Shown here one piece after another: positions 7,590-13,851 of a DNA stretch of 20,836 bases. The notes under the pieces are model-generated. The model searched no databases, was not told the DNA's origin, and worked only from the letters and a program-made list of their open reading frames with translations. Each line of letters starts with the position of its first letter. The first letter of the stretch is position 1. The translations under genes were made by a program, and so were the position numbers. Origin of the DNA: a virus; the IMG/VR virus record IMGVR_UViG_3300038557_000026, positions 1-20,836 of that record; one strand, written 5' to 3'.

Positions 7590-7655
7590 GTCTTTGACCG
7601 AGACCGAATCCAATCGCAGCCGCTCCCGATGCTCGTCGGGGCGGCTGTTTCTTTT
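7590..7655 (+). ncRNA. Candidate antisense RNA over the leader of the replisome-organiser gene
   Basis: A rightward promoter and a strong rho-independent terminator bracket about 66 bases that hold no plausible reading frame. The gap lies between two leftward genes, the AlpA-like regulator and the replication protein. The RNA would be fully complementary to the leader of the replication gene, about 45-110 bases before its start codon. In R1- and ColE2-type plasmids short antisense RNAs over a replication gene leader set copy number, and this arrangement fits that plan. The existence of the RNA is inferred from signals only. Confidence 0.42.
7617..7655 (+). terminator. Rho-independent terminator, rightward
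   Basis: CAGCCGCTCCCGA at 7617-7629 pairs with TCGGGGCGGCTG at 7636-7647, with one bulged base, and is followed by TTTCTTTT. Read leftward the stem has no T run, so it acts on the plus strand. No rightward gene precedes it, which is why I propose a short RNA. Confidence 0.72.
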
Positions 7656-7675
7656 CGTGCTGACAGAAGTGCAGA

Positions 7676-7987
7676 TCACGCGGCGATGTCCTCGCCAGCG
7701 GTGAGCATAAGGACGTCATCATCGGCCCGAGGAGCGGATCGCTGATCCTGCTGCCACTGCGCAAGATCGCGCGCGGACCATGCCACTTTGGAGCGCGACA
7801 AGGGGATTGGCCTCGGAAATTGGCCGCGTCCGATCCGTGCGTAAATTGCAGTCTTGCCTAGGGTGGTGATGCGCTTGACGTCGTCGAGCGAAAGGAACCG
7901 ATCAAGCTCGGGTGCTGCCGCTATTGCTTCGGGCACCATGCGCGGGAAGGCGCGGCGCTCATCTTGAGACAGTGCTTCGGCGTGCAT
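7676..7987 (-). CDS. AlpA-like small helix-turn-helix regulator
   Basis: The start (MHAEALSQDE) has an excellent CGGAGG six bases upstream, which selects it over an earlier in-frame codon. The 103-residue protein contains an AlpA/MerR-type winged helix at about residues 30-80. It reads LSLDDVKRITTLGKTAIYAR, then GRGQFPRPIPLSRSKVAW and SARDLAQWQ, with the usual order of recognition helix, wing and closing helix. AlpA-family proteins are small activators or excisionase-like factors of phages and mobile islands. The C-terminal tail is acidic (ADDDVLMLTAGED). It is separated from the upstream gene by an inverted repeat and from the replication protein by the candidate antisense RNA. It may therefore switch the downstream half of the phage-like block. 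Confidence 0.85.
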   Translation of the reverse strand: MHAEALSQDERRAFPRMVPEAIAAAPELDRFLSLDDVKRITTLGKTAIYARIGRGQFPRPIPLSRSKVAWSARDLAQWQQDQRSAPRADDDVLMLTAGEDIAA

Positions 7988-8040
7988 TGGCCACCTCCGT
8001 TGAGAGATGGCGAGACGTTGCCGAAGCAGAACCACCGCGA

Positions 8041-8072
8041 ACAGGGGTAAGAACTGCCGATGTTACCCCTGT
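8041..8072 (-). terminator. Perfect 10-bp inverted repeat after the 281-residue gene
   Basis: ACAGGGGTAA at 8041-8050 and TTACCCCTGT at 8063-8072 are exact inverted copies around a 12-base loop. The structure begins three bases after the stop of the leftward 281-residue gene. No T run follows it on that strand, so it may be a weak terminator, an mRNA-stabilising hairpin or an operator for the AlpA-like protein. I keep the terminator label only as the positional best guess. Confidence 0.45.
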
Positions 8073-8074
8073 CG

Positions 8075-8920
8075 CTAAATCAGTGACTTAGCTTGCTTCA
8101 CAGCTTGTGCAAAAATCGTCTCGTACGCAGCCTCGGGATCATTTGGTCCGAGCTCTGCTAGCAGGCCGCGGACCATCTTCAAGTTCGCCGTAGCAAATGG
8201 AGTATCCCATCCGACGTGGGTATTGGGCTTGCTCCACTCTTGCAGGAGTTCCCGGCGCCTTTCTAACTCCTCGTCATCGTTTGGCCGATCGACGCTCCCT
8301 TTTCTGACGGGGAACAAGCGCTTCTCCGCAAGGCTGCCAGGGGGAGCTGGTATTGCCGTCGAGAAGGCCCTTAAAAACTCGCGCTGAGCATCCTCTATTG
8401 TCTCTTTCTTCCACGCCTTCCTTGCCTCGGCGGCGACGACACAATCCGCAATGAAGGTGTAAACTCGCTTCGGGGTCTTGCGATGATCGATATTCTTTTT
8501 GCTAGCGGTCGGTGGTTCAAAAAGCGGCTCGGGATGCCCAGAGCGAACGCTGTCCATTCCATTGATGACATTGATCAGGCGCGCTTGAGCCTCGTGTGGC
8601 GCACCCGCCGCCTGGATTAATCCGAGGATGTTTACGAGCGTCGCTAAGGTTTTTGCCTGTTCGTCAGCCGACGAGTGATCGTCGATGCGCTGAAGCGCTG
8701 CATTGTGAAGTTCTAATTGCGTATGGGTGCGCGCGGCCTCTGCTATGTCAGACTCGCTCCACCGCAGCGTAATTTCGGTGGTGCCCTCGGGAACACTGTT
8801 CCGCAAGGCCTCCGGCACGTGAAGGTCTCTGCAGACTAAGCGCAGTTCACTCCGTCGAGGACGTCCAATGCGGTCCGAGAACGTTTCACCGCGGGGTTTT
8901 ACTATCCGGCTCTTCCCCAT
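8075..8920 (-). CDS. Hypothetical 281-residue protein coupled to dnaB
   Basis: The start codon lies two bases after the dnaB stop, with AGGGGG five bases upstream, so the two proteins are almost certainly translated together. The N-terminus is basic (MGKSRIVKPRGETFSDRIGRP). The middle is helical (LNILG-type helices around AKTLATLVNILGLIQAAG), followed by a charged segment (TPKRVYTFIADCVVAAEARK) and an acidic, arginine-rich C-terminal part. No Walker, nuclease or HTH motif is evident and I do not recognise the family. Because the block has a replicative helicase but no recognisable DnaC-type loader, a helicase partner or loader is an attractive guess. Nothing in the sequence proves it. An inverted repeat closes the transcriptional segment immediately after it. 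Confidence 0.75.
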   Translation of the reverse strand: MGKSRIVKPRGETFSDRIGRPRRSELRLVCRDLHVPEALRNSVPEGTTEITLRWSESDIAEAARTHTQLELHNAALQRIDDHSSADEQAKTLATLVNILGLIQAAGAPHEAQARLINVINGMDSVRSGHPEPLFEPPTASKKNIDHRKTPKRVYTFIADCVVAAEARKAWKKETIEDAQREFLRAFSTAIPAPPGSLAEKRLFPVRKGSVDRPNDDEELERRRELLQEWSKPNTHVGWDTPFATANLKMVRGLLAELGPNDPEAAYETIFAQAVKQAKSLI

Positions 8921-8922
8921 CG

Positions 8923-10347
8923 CTACCCCCTATCCGTAAAGAGCGTGCGCGGGCCGTCGAAGGCCAGTTCCACAGATCCGACTGGGCCGTGCCGATGTTT
9001 TGCGATGATGACTTCGGCCATCCCTGCTGAGCGGTCCATGCGCTGCTCCCACGCGTCGATATCGACCTGCTTGGCGTCTGCCTGGGGCTTCTCTTGCTCG
9101 GCGTAATACTCGTCGCGGTAGCAGAACATCACGACGTCCGCGTCCTGCTCTATCGAGCCGGACTCTCTAAGGTCCGAAAGCTGAGGGCGCTTGTCGTCGC
9201 GCTCTTCGACTTTGCGCGAGAGCTGAGACAAGGCCAGAACGGGCACATTCAATTCCTTAGCGAGCGACTTAAGCCCGGTCGTGATGTCGGTTAGCTCTTG
9301 GACGCGGTTCGAACCGTTGCCTCTGCGGGTAGCTCCCATCAGCTGCAGATAGTCGACGACAATCAGGCCGAGCGCCTTGGCCCGCACAAGCCGACGCGCT
9401 TTAGTTGCTAGTTGAGGAAGTGTGAGCCCGCCGGTGTCATCGATATGCAATTGCACCCGTCCAGACCGGAACGTGTCGCGAGTTGTCATGAGACTGCGCA
9501 TCTCGGCTTCCGAGAACGTGCCCCGTCGCTGTGTGTCAGAACTGATGCCCGTTTCTCCCGCTAGGATCCGCGCAGCGACTTGAGCACGAGACATTTCGAG
9601 CGAGAAAAAGCCGACGCTCTGACCACTTTTAGCGACGTTGGCGGCTATCGTCGTCGCGAGCGCCGTTTTGCCCATCCCCGGCCGACCGCCAAGAATGATC
9701 ATGTCGGAAGGCGCTAGACCGCCGGTTTTTGCGTCCAGACCGACGATCCCGGTTGATAGTCCTGCCAATCCCGCGCCGCTCATGCGAGAGAGGTTCGCGA
9801 GGTCGATCGCCTCATCCATCGCATCGGCTACAACTATCGCTTCGCGTTCGTTCCGTTCTTTAAGGCGCAGCGCGTCGAGCTGCATTTCAGCTTGGTCAAT
9901 TTGCTGCAAAGGAGGGAAGTCGACGGGGGCGCTGTAGGCCGACGTGATCATTTCTGCGGCGATGCTGATAATGCGACGGCGCGTGAAGTAGTCGTAAACC
10001 GTCCTCGCATAGTCCTTGGCATTGGCTACGGTAGTGGCACTCACGGCCAGCGAGCCGAGATACTGCGGAACGGTCAGTCGGCCGTTTTCGATCGGCGGGT
10101 AGTCCTCGAATTGAGCCTTCAAGGTTACGGGCGTCGCTGTGCGACCGCTGCGTATTGTGGCCTCGATCGCCGTAAAGATCGCGCCGTGTAACTCGTCATA
10201 GAAATGCTCTGCTGAGACCAGAGCTGAGACGGCATGAAATGCCGAATTGCGCTCGCTCACGAGTATCGCACCTAACAAGCCCTGCTCGGCGTCGATGTTG
10301 TGGGGAAGCTCTTCGTATGCCGCTGGCGGCCTGATGTGCTCGTTCAT
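8923..10347 (-). CDS. dnaB: Replicative DNA helicase, DnaB family
   Basis: The ATG (MNEHIRPPAAYEELPHNIDA) follows GGGAGG at nine bases and gives a 474-residue protein, the normal size for DnaB; the longer upstream frame is out of place. The N-terminal domain begins with the typical PHNIDAEQGLLGAIL. The RecA-like motor has Walker A GRPGMGKT at residues 221-228 and Walker B in LGLIVVDYLQLM. Further DnaB motifs are LSQLSRKVEERDDKRPQLSD, the sensor-like DLRESGSIEQDADVVMF, and the closing IIAKHRHGPVGSVELAF. The hexamer unwinds DNA ahead of the fork and calls primase. Phages and phage-plasmids often carry their own copy. It leads the leftward phage-like block and is coupled to the 281-residue gene. 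Confidence 0.96.
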   Translation of the reverse strand: MNEHIRPPAAYEELPHNIDAEQGLLGAILVSERNSAFHAVSALVSAEHFYDELHGAIFTAIEATIRSGRTATPVTLKAQFEDYPPIENGRLTVPQYLGSLAVSATTVANAKDYARTVYDYFTRRRIISIAAEMITSAYSAPVDFPPLQQIDQAEMQLDALRLKERNEREAIVVADAMDEAIDLANLSRMSGAGLAGLSTGIVGLDAKTGGLAPSDMIILGGRPGMGKTALATTIAANVAKSGQSVGFFSLEMSRAQVAARILAGETGISSDTQRRGTFSEAEMRSLMTTRDTFRSGRVQLHIDDTGGLTLPQLATKARRLVRAKALGLIVVDYLQLMGATRRGNGSNRVQELTDITTGLKSLAKELNVPVLALSQLSRKVEERDDKRPQLSDLRESGSIEQDADVVMFCYRDEYYAEQEKPQADAKQVDIDAWEQRMDRSAGMAEVIIAKHRHGPVGSVELAFDGPRTLFTDRG

Positions 10348-10541
10348 TGCTATGCGCCTCCCGGCGCGATCCACTGAGATCACGGCACGGGGCGGGGCGG
10401 GTGGATGACCGCCGTTCGGGGGCGACCCTAGCCCCGTGCGTGAATCAGCCCTGGCCCTGTTCGAGCCAGTGCGCAACGCCAGAGCGCGGCATGGATTCGC
10501 TTCATGAGGTGTTTCCCCGCATTCCACAGGGCGCGGCCGAA

Positions 10542-10563
10542 CCCCCGTGAATTAACACGGGGG
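10542..10563 (-). terminator. Hairpin between the micro-peptide gene and dnaB
   Basis: CCCCCGTG at 10542-10549 and CACGGGGG at 10556-10563 form a perfect eight-pair stem around AATTAA. It starts about ten bases after the micro-peptide stop on the leftward strand. Without a T run it may attenuate rather than end transcription into dnaB. The rest of 10348-10573 holds no convincing gene; a 25-codon frame from a CTCATGAAG start is too weak to call. Confidence 0.45.
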
Positions 10564-10573
10564 TCGATCAGGC

Positions 10574-10651
10574 TCAGATGCTCATGATCTGGTGCAGCGC
10601 TAGCAGCACGTAGCCGAGTGCTATGAGCACCCTTGCCACAATATACAGCAT
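10574..10651 (-). CDS. 25-residue hydrophobic micro-peptide
   Basis: The frame encodes MLYIVARVLIALGYVLLALH plus QIMSI, a single continuous hydrophobic helix with one arginine near the start. It is long enough to cross a membrane once. A strong Shine-Dalgarno (GAGAGG) lies eight bases before the ATG, which is why I believe this short gene. That site is part of a stable hairpin with the upstream leader. Size, composition and an occluded ribosome site are traits of type I toxins such as TisB or Ibs. No matching antitoxin RNA promoter is clearly visible. It lies about 230 bases upstream of dnaB on the same strand, so it may also be a leader peptide for the phage-like block. Confidence 0.55.
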   Translation of the reverse strand: MLYIVARVLIALGYVLLALHQIMSI

Positions 10652-10659
10652 GCTGGCTT

Positions 10660-10702
10660 CCTCTCTCCAGCACACACGAGGGTGCTGGGTCCCATAGAGA
10701 GG
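10660..10702 (-). promoter_or_regulatory. Leader hairpin burying the micro-peptide ribosome-binding site
   Basis: On the leftward strand CCTCTCT (10702-10696) pairs with AGAGAGG (10666-10660), and CCAGCAC (10688-10682) pairs with GTGCTGG (10673-10667). The two seven-pair stems are separated by a seven-base bulge, with an eight-base loop. The second arm of the outer stem is the Shine-Dalgarno itself, so the folded leader should block translation. Confidence 0.6.
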
Positions 10703-10808
10703 TTGATCCTCGCTACCTTCTATTTAGCGTTTGGCGAATTTCACCAGCTCGGGGCCCGCTGTGGGTGAGCCACAAAGTCGATTTTGATTGTTTCACGCCC
10801 TGAAGCCT

Positions 10809-10834
10809 GTTAGTTTATCTGAGGAATAACTAAC
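10809..10834. promoter_or_regulatory. Inverted repeat before the recombinase gene: operator or crossover site
   Basis: GTTAGTT at 10809-10815 and AACTAAC at 10828-10834 are exact inverted arms around 12 bases. The two half-sites agree at 9 of 13 positions. The 26-bp size suits a serine-recombinase core site or a dimeric repressor operator. The gene starts 28 bases downstream. The flanking stretch 10703-10862 is otherwise without a gene and is AT-richer than its surroundings. Confidence 0.5.
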
Positions 10835-10862
10835 ACAAATCGGGCTAGGAGGCCCGGAAATC

Positions 10863-11552
10863 ATGGCCAAGGCCGCCAAAGAACTGAAACAAGCCATCGG
10901 CTATTTGCGCACGTCGAGCGCTGCGAACGTCGGCGCCGACAAAGACAGCGACAAGCGTCAGCGTGCAGCTATCGAGGCCTTCGCGGCGTCGGCCGGCGTC
11001 GAGATCGTCGATTGGTTCTATGACGCGGCGGTCTCAGGCGCAGACGCGATCGATGCCCGTCCCGGCTTTGCGGCTGCCCTCGAGCGCGTCGCGAGCAACG
11101 GCGTGAGGACGATCATCGTCGAGACAGCGAACCGGTTCGCTCGTGATCTCATCGTCCAAGAGACCGGCTTCCGCATGCTGCGAGATCTCGGCATCGAGCT
11201 CATCGCAGCCGACAGCCCCGGAAGCTTCATCGAGGACACGCCGACGGCAGCCCTCATCCGTCAGGTGCTCGGCGCCGTGGCGCAGTTCGAAAAAGCTGCC
11301 CTCGTGGCCAAGCTCAAGGGCGCGCGTGATCGGAAGCGTCGCGACACGGGCAAGTGTGAAGGCCGCAAGGCGCATTCCGAGGTTCGGCCGGAGGTCGTCG
11401 CAGAGGTGAAACGGTTGCGCCGGGCAAGCCCCAAGACGGGCGAGCGTCGATCGCTCCGGGAGATTTCCCGCATGCTGGCCGACAAAGGTCTGCTGAACGA
11501 GCGCGGCCGTCCGTACAACCCGAACAGCATCAAAGACATGATCGAGGGCTAG
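10863..11552 (+). CDS. Serine recombinase (resolvase/invertase family)
   Basis: AGGAGG lies ten bases before the ATG. The 229-residue protein has the resolvase catalytic domain at about residues 11-160. It opens with IGYLRTSS, where S18 is the likely nucleophile, then DSDKRQRAAI, a YDAAVSGAD loop and the arginine-bearing ETANRFARDLIVQE. The dimer helix appears as LGAVAQFEKAALVAKLKGAR. Residues about 185-229 (RSLREISRMLADKGLLNERG) form a C-terminal HTH for site recognition. The enzyme cuts both strands at paired sites through 5'-phosphoserine links. It may resolve dimers of this circle or drive integration, inversion or excision. It is the only rightward gene in the middle of the circle. TTGATTGTTT repeats stand on both sides of it. 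Confidence 0.92.
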   Translation: MAKAAKELKQAIGYLRTSSAANVGADKDSDKRQRAAIEAFAASAGVEIVDWFYDAAVSGADAIDARPGFAAALERVASNGVRTIIVETANRFARDLIVQETGFRMLRDLGIELIAADSPGSFIEDTPTAALIRQVLGAVAQFEKAALVAKLKGARDRKRRDTGKCEGRKAHSEVRPEVVAEVKRLRRASPKTGERRSLREISRMLADKGLLNERGRPYNPNSIKDMIEG

Positions 11553-11945
11553 CTATTTTCTCTCTGCAGAAGCAGTGAGACGGCGCCGCCGTGGGTCATG
11601 ATTTTTTGATATCCGTTGATTGTTTATCAAGCGCGTCGACGTACAGCGGCCAGCCTTACCGTGACCTTACCGTTCGTCAGGAGCGTCCGTCCTGATTTCC
11701 GTTGATTAAATTCAAACATTCAAACGGGCCGCCATGAGCTATTTCGAGCTAAAATAGGTCGAGTAGGTGCCAAGGGGCATTGATTGTTTTGATTTTTTAT
11801 CAAACAGGGCCGCGTCTTCGATCCGCAGCTCCCCGCATATCTGCCCATTATCCCAATTTCGCCCATTAAAATATTGGGCTGCCGCGAGGGTACGGCGAAA
11901 GTGCTGAAAGCTCGGCGCCCTTTTTGGGTGTCCGAAAATTAGCGC
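11553..11945. other. Repeat-rich non-coding region after the recombinase
   Basis: No gene is supported in this 393-bp stretch, but it is densely structured and AT-richer than the rest. TTGATTGTTT occurs at 11616 and 11780, and also at 10784 before the recombinase; the first copy extends to the palindrome-like TTGATTGTTTATCAA. TCCGTTGATT occurs at 11612 and 11698. CCTTACCGT occurs at 11654 and 11665. TCAGGA/TCCTGA arms frame 11677-11695. GCCCATTA occurs at 11843 and 11861, the latter continuing into a GCCCA…TGGGC hairpin. This could be a recombination site region, a second origin or both. Confidence 0.6.
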
Positions 11946-12554
11946 TCAGCGACCCTTGCCGAACAGCTCGCCCCTGTTCTTGTTCGCCTCGCGCCACGCG
12001 TGGCACTTCACCTTGATCCATCCGCGGTTCTTGCCGCTGACGTAGGGCTGATCCGATCTCTTCGACACGATGCCCTCTAGCTGGCGTTCGTCGAGCGCGG
12101 CGAGCAGTTTCATGGGGTCGGGGAACGTGTCCGACATGCGCAGCACCTCGTCGCCGGCTTTCTTCAGGAGCGCAGCCAGGCGCACGCGGCGAGTGAGCAG
12201 AGGGAATGCGCGCATGTCGCGGCCGTCGATCTCGAGCAAATCGAAGCACCACGCAACGCGGCTGTGCTTCTGCCCACCGACAAGCGCGCGAAAGTCGGGC
12301 CTGCCTTCGGCATCGAGCGCGACGCCCTCGGCGTCGACGATGCAGGTCTTACACGGGAGAGCAGCGACGGCCTTGGCGAGATCGCGGAATCGGGCGGTGA
12401 AGTCCTTCCCGTTCTTCGACCAGATCAAGCCGCGATCGCCGTCCTTGTGGAGCTGCAGGCGATAGCCGTCGAATTTGACCTCGTGCAGCCATCCCTTGCC
12501 GGATGGCGGCAACGATTGTTCTACGGGCTCTGACGGGGGGATGAACGCGGACAC
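11946..12554 (-). CDS. ATP-dependent DNA ligase adenylation domain, LigD-like, stand-alone
   Basis: The 202-residue product contains the nucleotidyltransferase core of LigD-type ligases. Motif I is K27-FDG with R32, so K27 should carry the AMP. An acidic site lies in IVDAEGVALD (E77), motif III is FDLLEID at about 104-110, motif IV EGIVSKR at 160-166 and motif V WIKVKC at 179-184. The protein ends soon after motif V, so the OB-fold domain that normally clamps DNA is missing. The frame shows no damage, and ligase fragments of this size are known in alphaproteobacterial genomes and plasmids. It probably seals or adenylates nicks in repair or replication. The start is a GTG without a good ribosome site and overlaps the preceding gene by 34 bases, which suggests coupling. 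Confidence 0.88.
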   Translation of the reverse strand: MSAFIPPSEPVEQSLPPSGKGWLHEVKFDGYRLQLHKDGDRGLIWSKNGKDFTARFRDLAKAVAALPCKTCIVDAEGVALDAEGRPDFRALVGGQKHSRVAWCFDLLEIDGRDMRAFPLLTRRVRLAALLKKAGDEVLRMSDTFPDPMKLLAALDERQLEGIVSKRSDQPYVSGKNRGWIKVKCHAWREANKNRGELFGKGR

Positions 12555-12865
12555 GAGGCCGATATGGGCTTAAAGCAGCCGGCGCGCAAGCGGACGTGCC
12601 GACGTCGCGGGCGTTCGATCTTTGACGCCTGCTCGAGACCCATCACCATGTAACCTTGTGATGCGAGGGCGCACCGGTAGAGCGGATAGAGACGCACGAC
12701 AAGGCCGCTCTTGTACCCCCACCATGGCCCTAAACCGCGAATCCGCTCGGGCACGTAGGTGGTCCAATTCCTATCTGGCCCTTCGCGCGGGTCTTCGTAG
12801 TGGAGCACGAATACGGCTTCCGAGAAGGCGCCGACGGTCCGCCAGATGTGCCAGCGATTGGTCAT
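12521..12865 (-). CDS. Hypothetical 114-residue protein overlapping the ligase start
   Basis: From MTNRWHIWRTVGAFSEAVFV to about residue 80 the sequence has the aromatic-rich, well-mixed look of a folded protein (YEDPREGPDRNWTTYVPERI, then LGPWWGYKSGL). The last third is dominated by Arg, Pro and Ser and overlaps the ligase start in another frame. No clear Shine-Dalgarno precedes the ATG and I recognise no family. The composition of the first 80 residues supports a real gene; the tail may have been extended by loss of an earlier stop. It lies immediately upstream of the ligase and in the same direction, so the two may form a pair. Confidence 0.5.
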   Translation of the reverse strand: MTNRWHIWRTVGAFSEAVFVLHYEDPREGPDRNWTTYVPERIRGLGPWWGYKSGLVVRLYPLYRCALASQGYMVMGLEQASKIERPRRRHVRLRAGCFKPISASCPRSSPRQSP

Positions 12866-13250
12866 GACCGACCGACTAGCATGAGTCAGAACAAAATGTG
12901 AACATCGAAGAGCATTAGTTTGTGGATCTAGCGCCTTCGGCACCGATGAGCCACTGCCATGTCAAGGTAGTGCTCGCAGCCTCATCACCTGTCGCGTGCC
13001 GGTGTGAGCATGTTCGAACGCGTCATTTGCTGTCGTCGGCTAGCGCCAAGCGTCGCACAGAAGACCCGTTTGTGACCTCTACCCTCCGAAGGCATGATCA
13101 CCAGTCCCCCAGACTGGTTAGCGCACCAGTCCGCGTTTTACTCTCGCGAAAGCTGACGGTGGCATCCTGATCCGGCAGTGCTATACTGTGTTGCGCAATC
13201 AACCCTGTGGGGCCGCTATGACGAGAGACGGTTTGAACGGTCCCAACGCA
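12866..13250. other. Intergenic region with operator-like ACCAGTC repeats
   Basis: I see no convincing gene in this 385-bp stretch. ACCAGTC at 13100-13106 and GACTGGT at 13112-13118 form a perfect inverted repeat around CCCCA, and a third copy, direct, stands at 13125-13131. A good -10-like TATACT follows near 13181-13186 on the rightward strand, but no strong -35 or gene goes with it. The repeats may bind a regulator of the ligase pair. Confidence 0.45.
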
Positions 13251-13817
13251 CTAGCGAGCGAATACCAAACTATGTATCGGAGTCCCCGGGGGGATCTTCG
13301 GCTCGCTCATAGCATCGATCATACCGACGTCCTTCGCCCAAGTTGCGTCTTTGGTCCTGGCTTCCTTGAACAACTCAACGACATCCGCTTCTTGCAAAGT
13401 CGTGTGTTGCCCGATGACGGAACCGATCCGACGGTGGTCTGAGCCGATCGAATCCAGGTGTTCGCGAAGGCTCTGGTCAACAAGGCGGACCCCACCCGTC
13501 ACGTCCAATCCTACACCGTGGAACATGAAGGTCGCGTTCGGGCACGCATACCGTTCCTTCCCCGCTAGAAATATGACGTTTCCGATCGAATCCACGTTGC
13601 CCATGTTGTAGGTGGCCAACTGCAATGGGAGCGCTCGGAGCGTGTTGTAAATTGTGAAACCGTGCATCACCGAGCCACCCGGCGTCGACAGCATCAGGTG
13701 AACTTTCGTGGCTCCCTGATTACAGAGCTGTGCCATCACAGCGATGAGGTTTTCAGTGGTCGCCGGGTTTATCTCTGCCGAGAATGAGAGATAGTGTTCT
13801 TGAGACGGGGTCGTCAT
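13251..13817 (-). CDS. ClpP-like serine peptidase, orphan
   Basis: The start (MTTPSQEHYL) has GGAG five bases upstream. The 188-residue product keeps the ClpP/crotonase fold signatures: VHLMLSTPGGSVMHGFTIYN for the oxyanion strand and turn, S77 in NVDSIGNVIF as nucleophile, H100 in ATFMFHGVG, and a candidate aspartate D157 in TKDATW before DVGMID. It is close to the size of ClpP, and only a short N-terminal extension is present. ClpP needs an AAA+ unfoldase, and none is encoded here. It could borrow a host ClpX/ClpA, work alone on small proteins as SppA-type peptidases do, or process a plasmid or phage protein. It follows repA in the same direction by 34 bases, so RepA or the DinJ antitoxin are reasonable candidate substrates by inference. 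Confidence 0.85.
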   Translation of the reverse strand: MTTPSQEHYLSFSAEINPATTENLIAVMAQLCNQGATKVHLMLSTPGGSVMHGFTIYNTLRALPLQLATYNMGNVDSIGNVIFLAGKERYACPNATFMFHGVGLDVTGGVRLVDQSLREHLDSIGSDHRRIGSVIGQHTTLQEADVVELFKEARTKDATWAKDVGMIDAMSEPKIPPGTPIHSLVFAR

Positions 13818-13851
13818 GAGCACTCCGTTCAACGCTGGCTGGTAAGGCACT

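Noticed and set aside
10428-10673. Leftward frame of 81 codons before dnaB
   Set aside because: It crosses the hairpin and the micro-peptide gene in another frame and has no ribosome site; the 25-residue micro-peptide explains the area better.
13188-13442. Rightward open frame opposite the ClpP-like gene, with a TATACT-like element upstream
   Set aside because: The frame has a poor composition and mirrors the peptidase C-terminus; no -35 supports the promoter.
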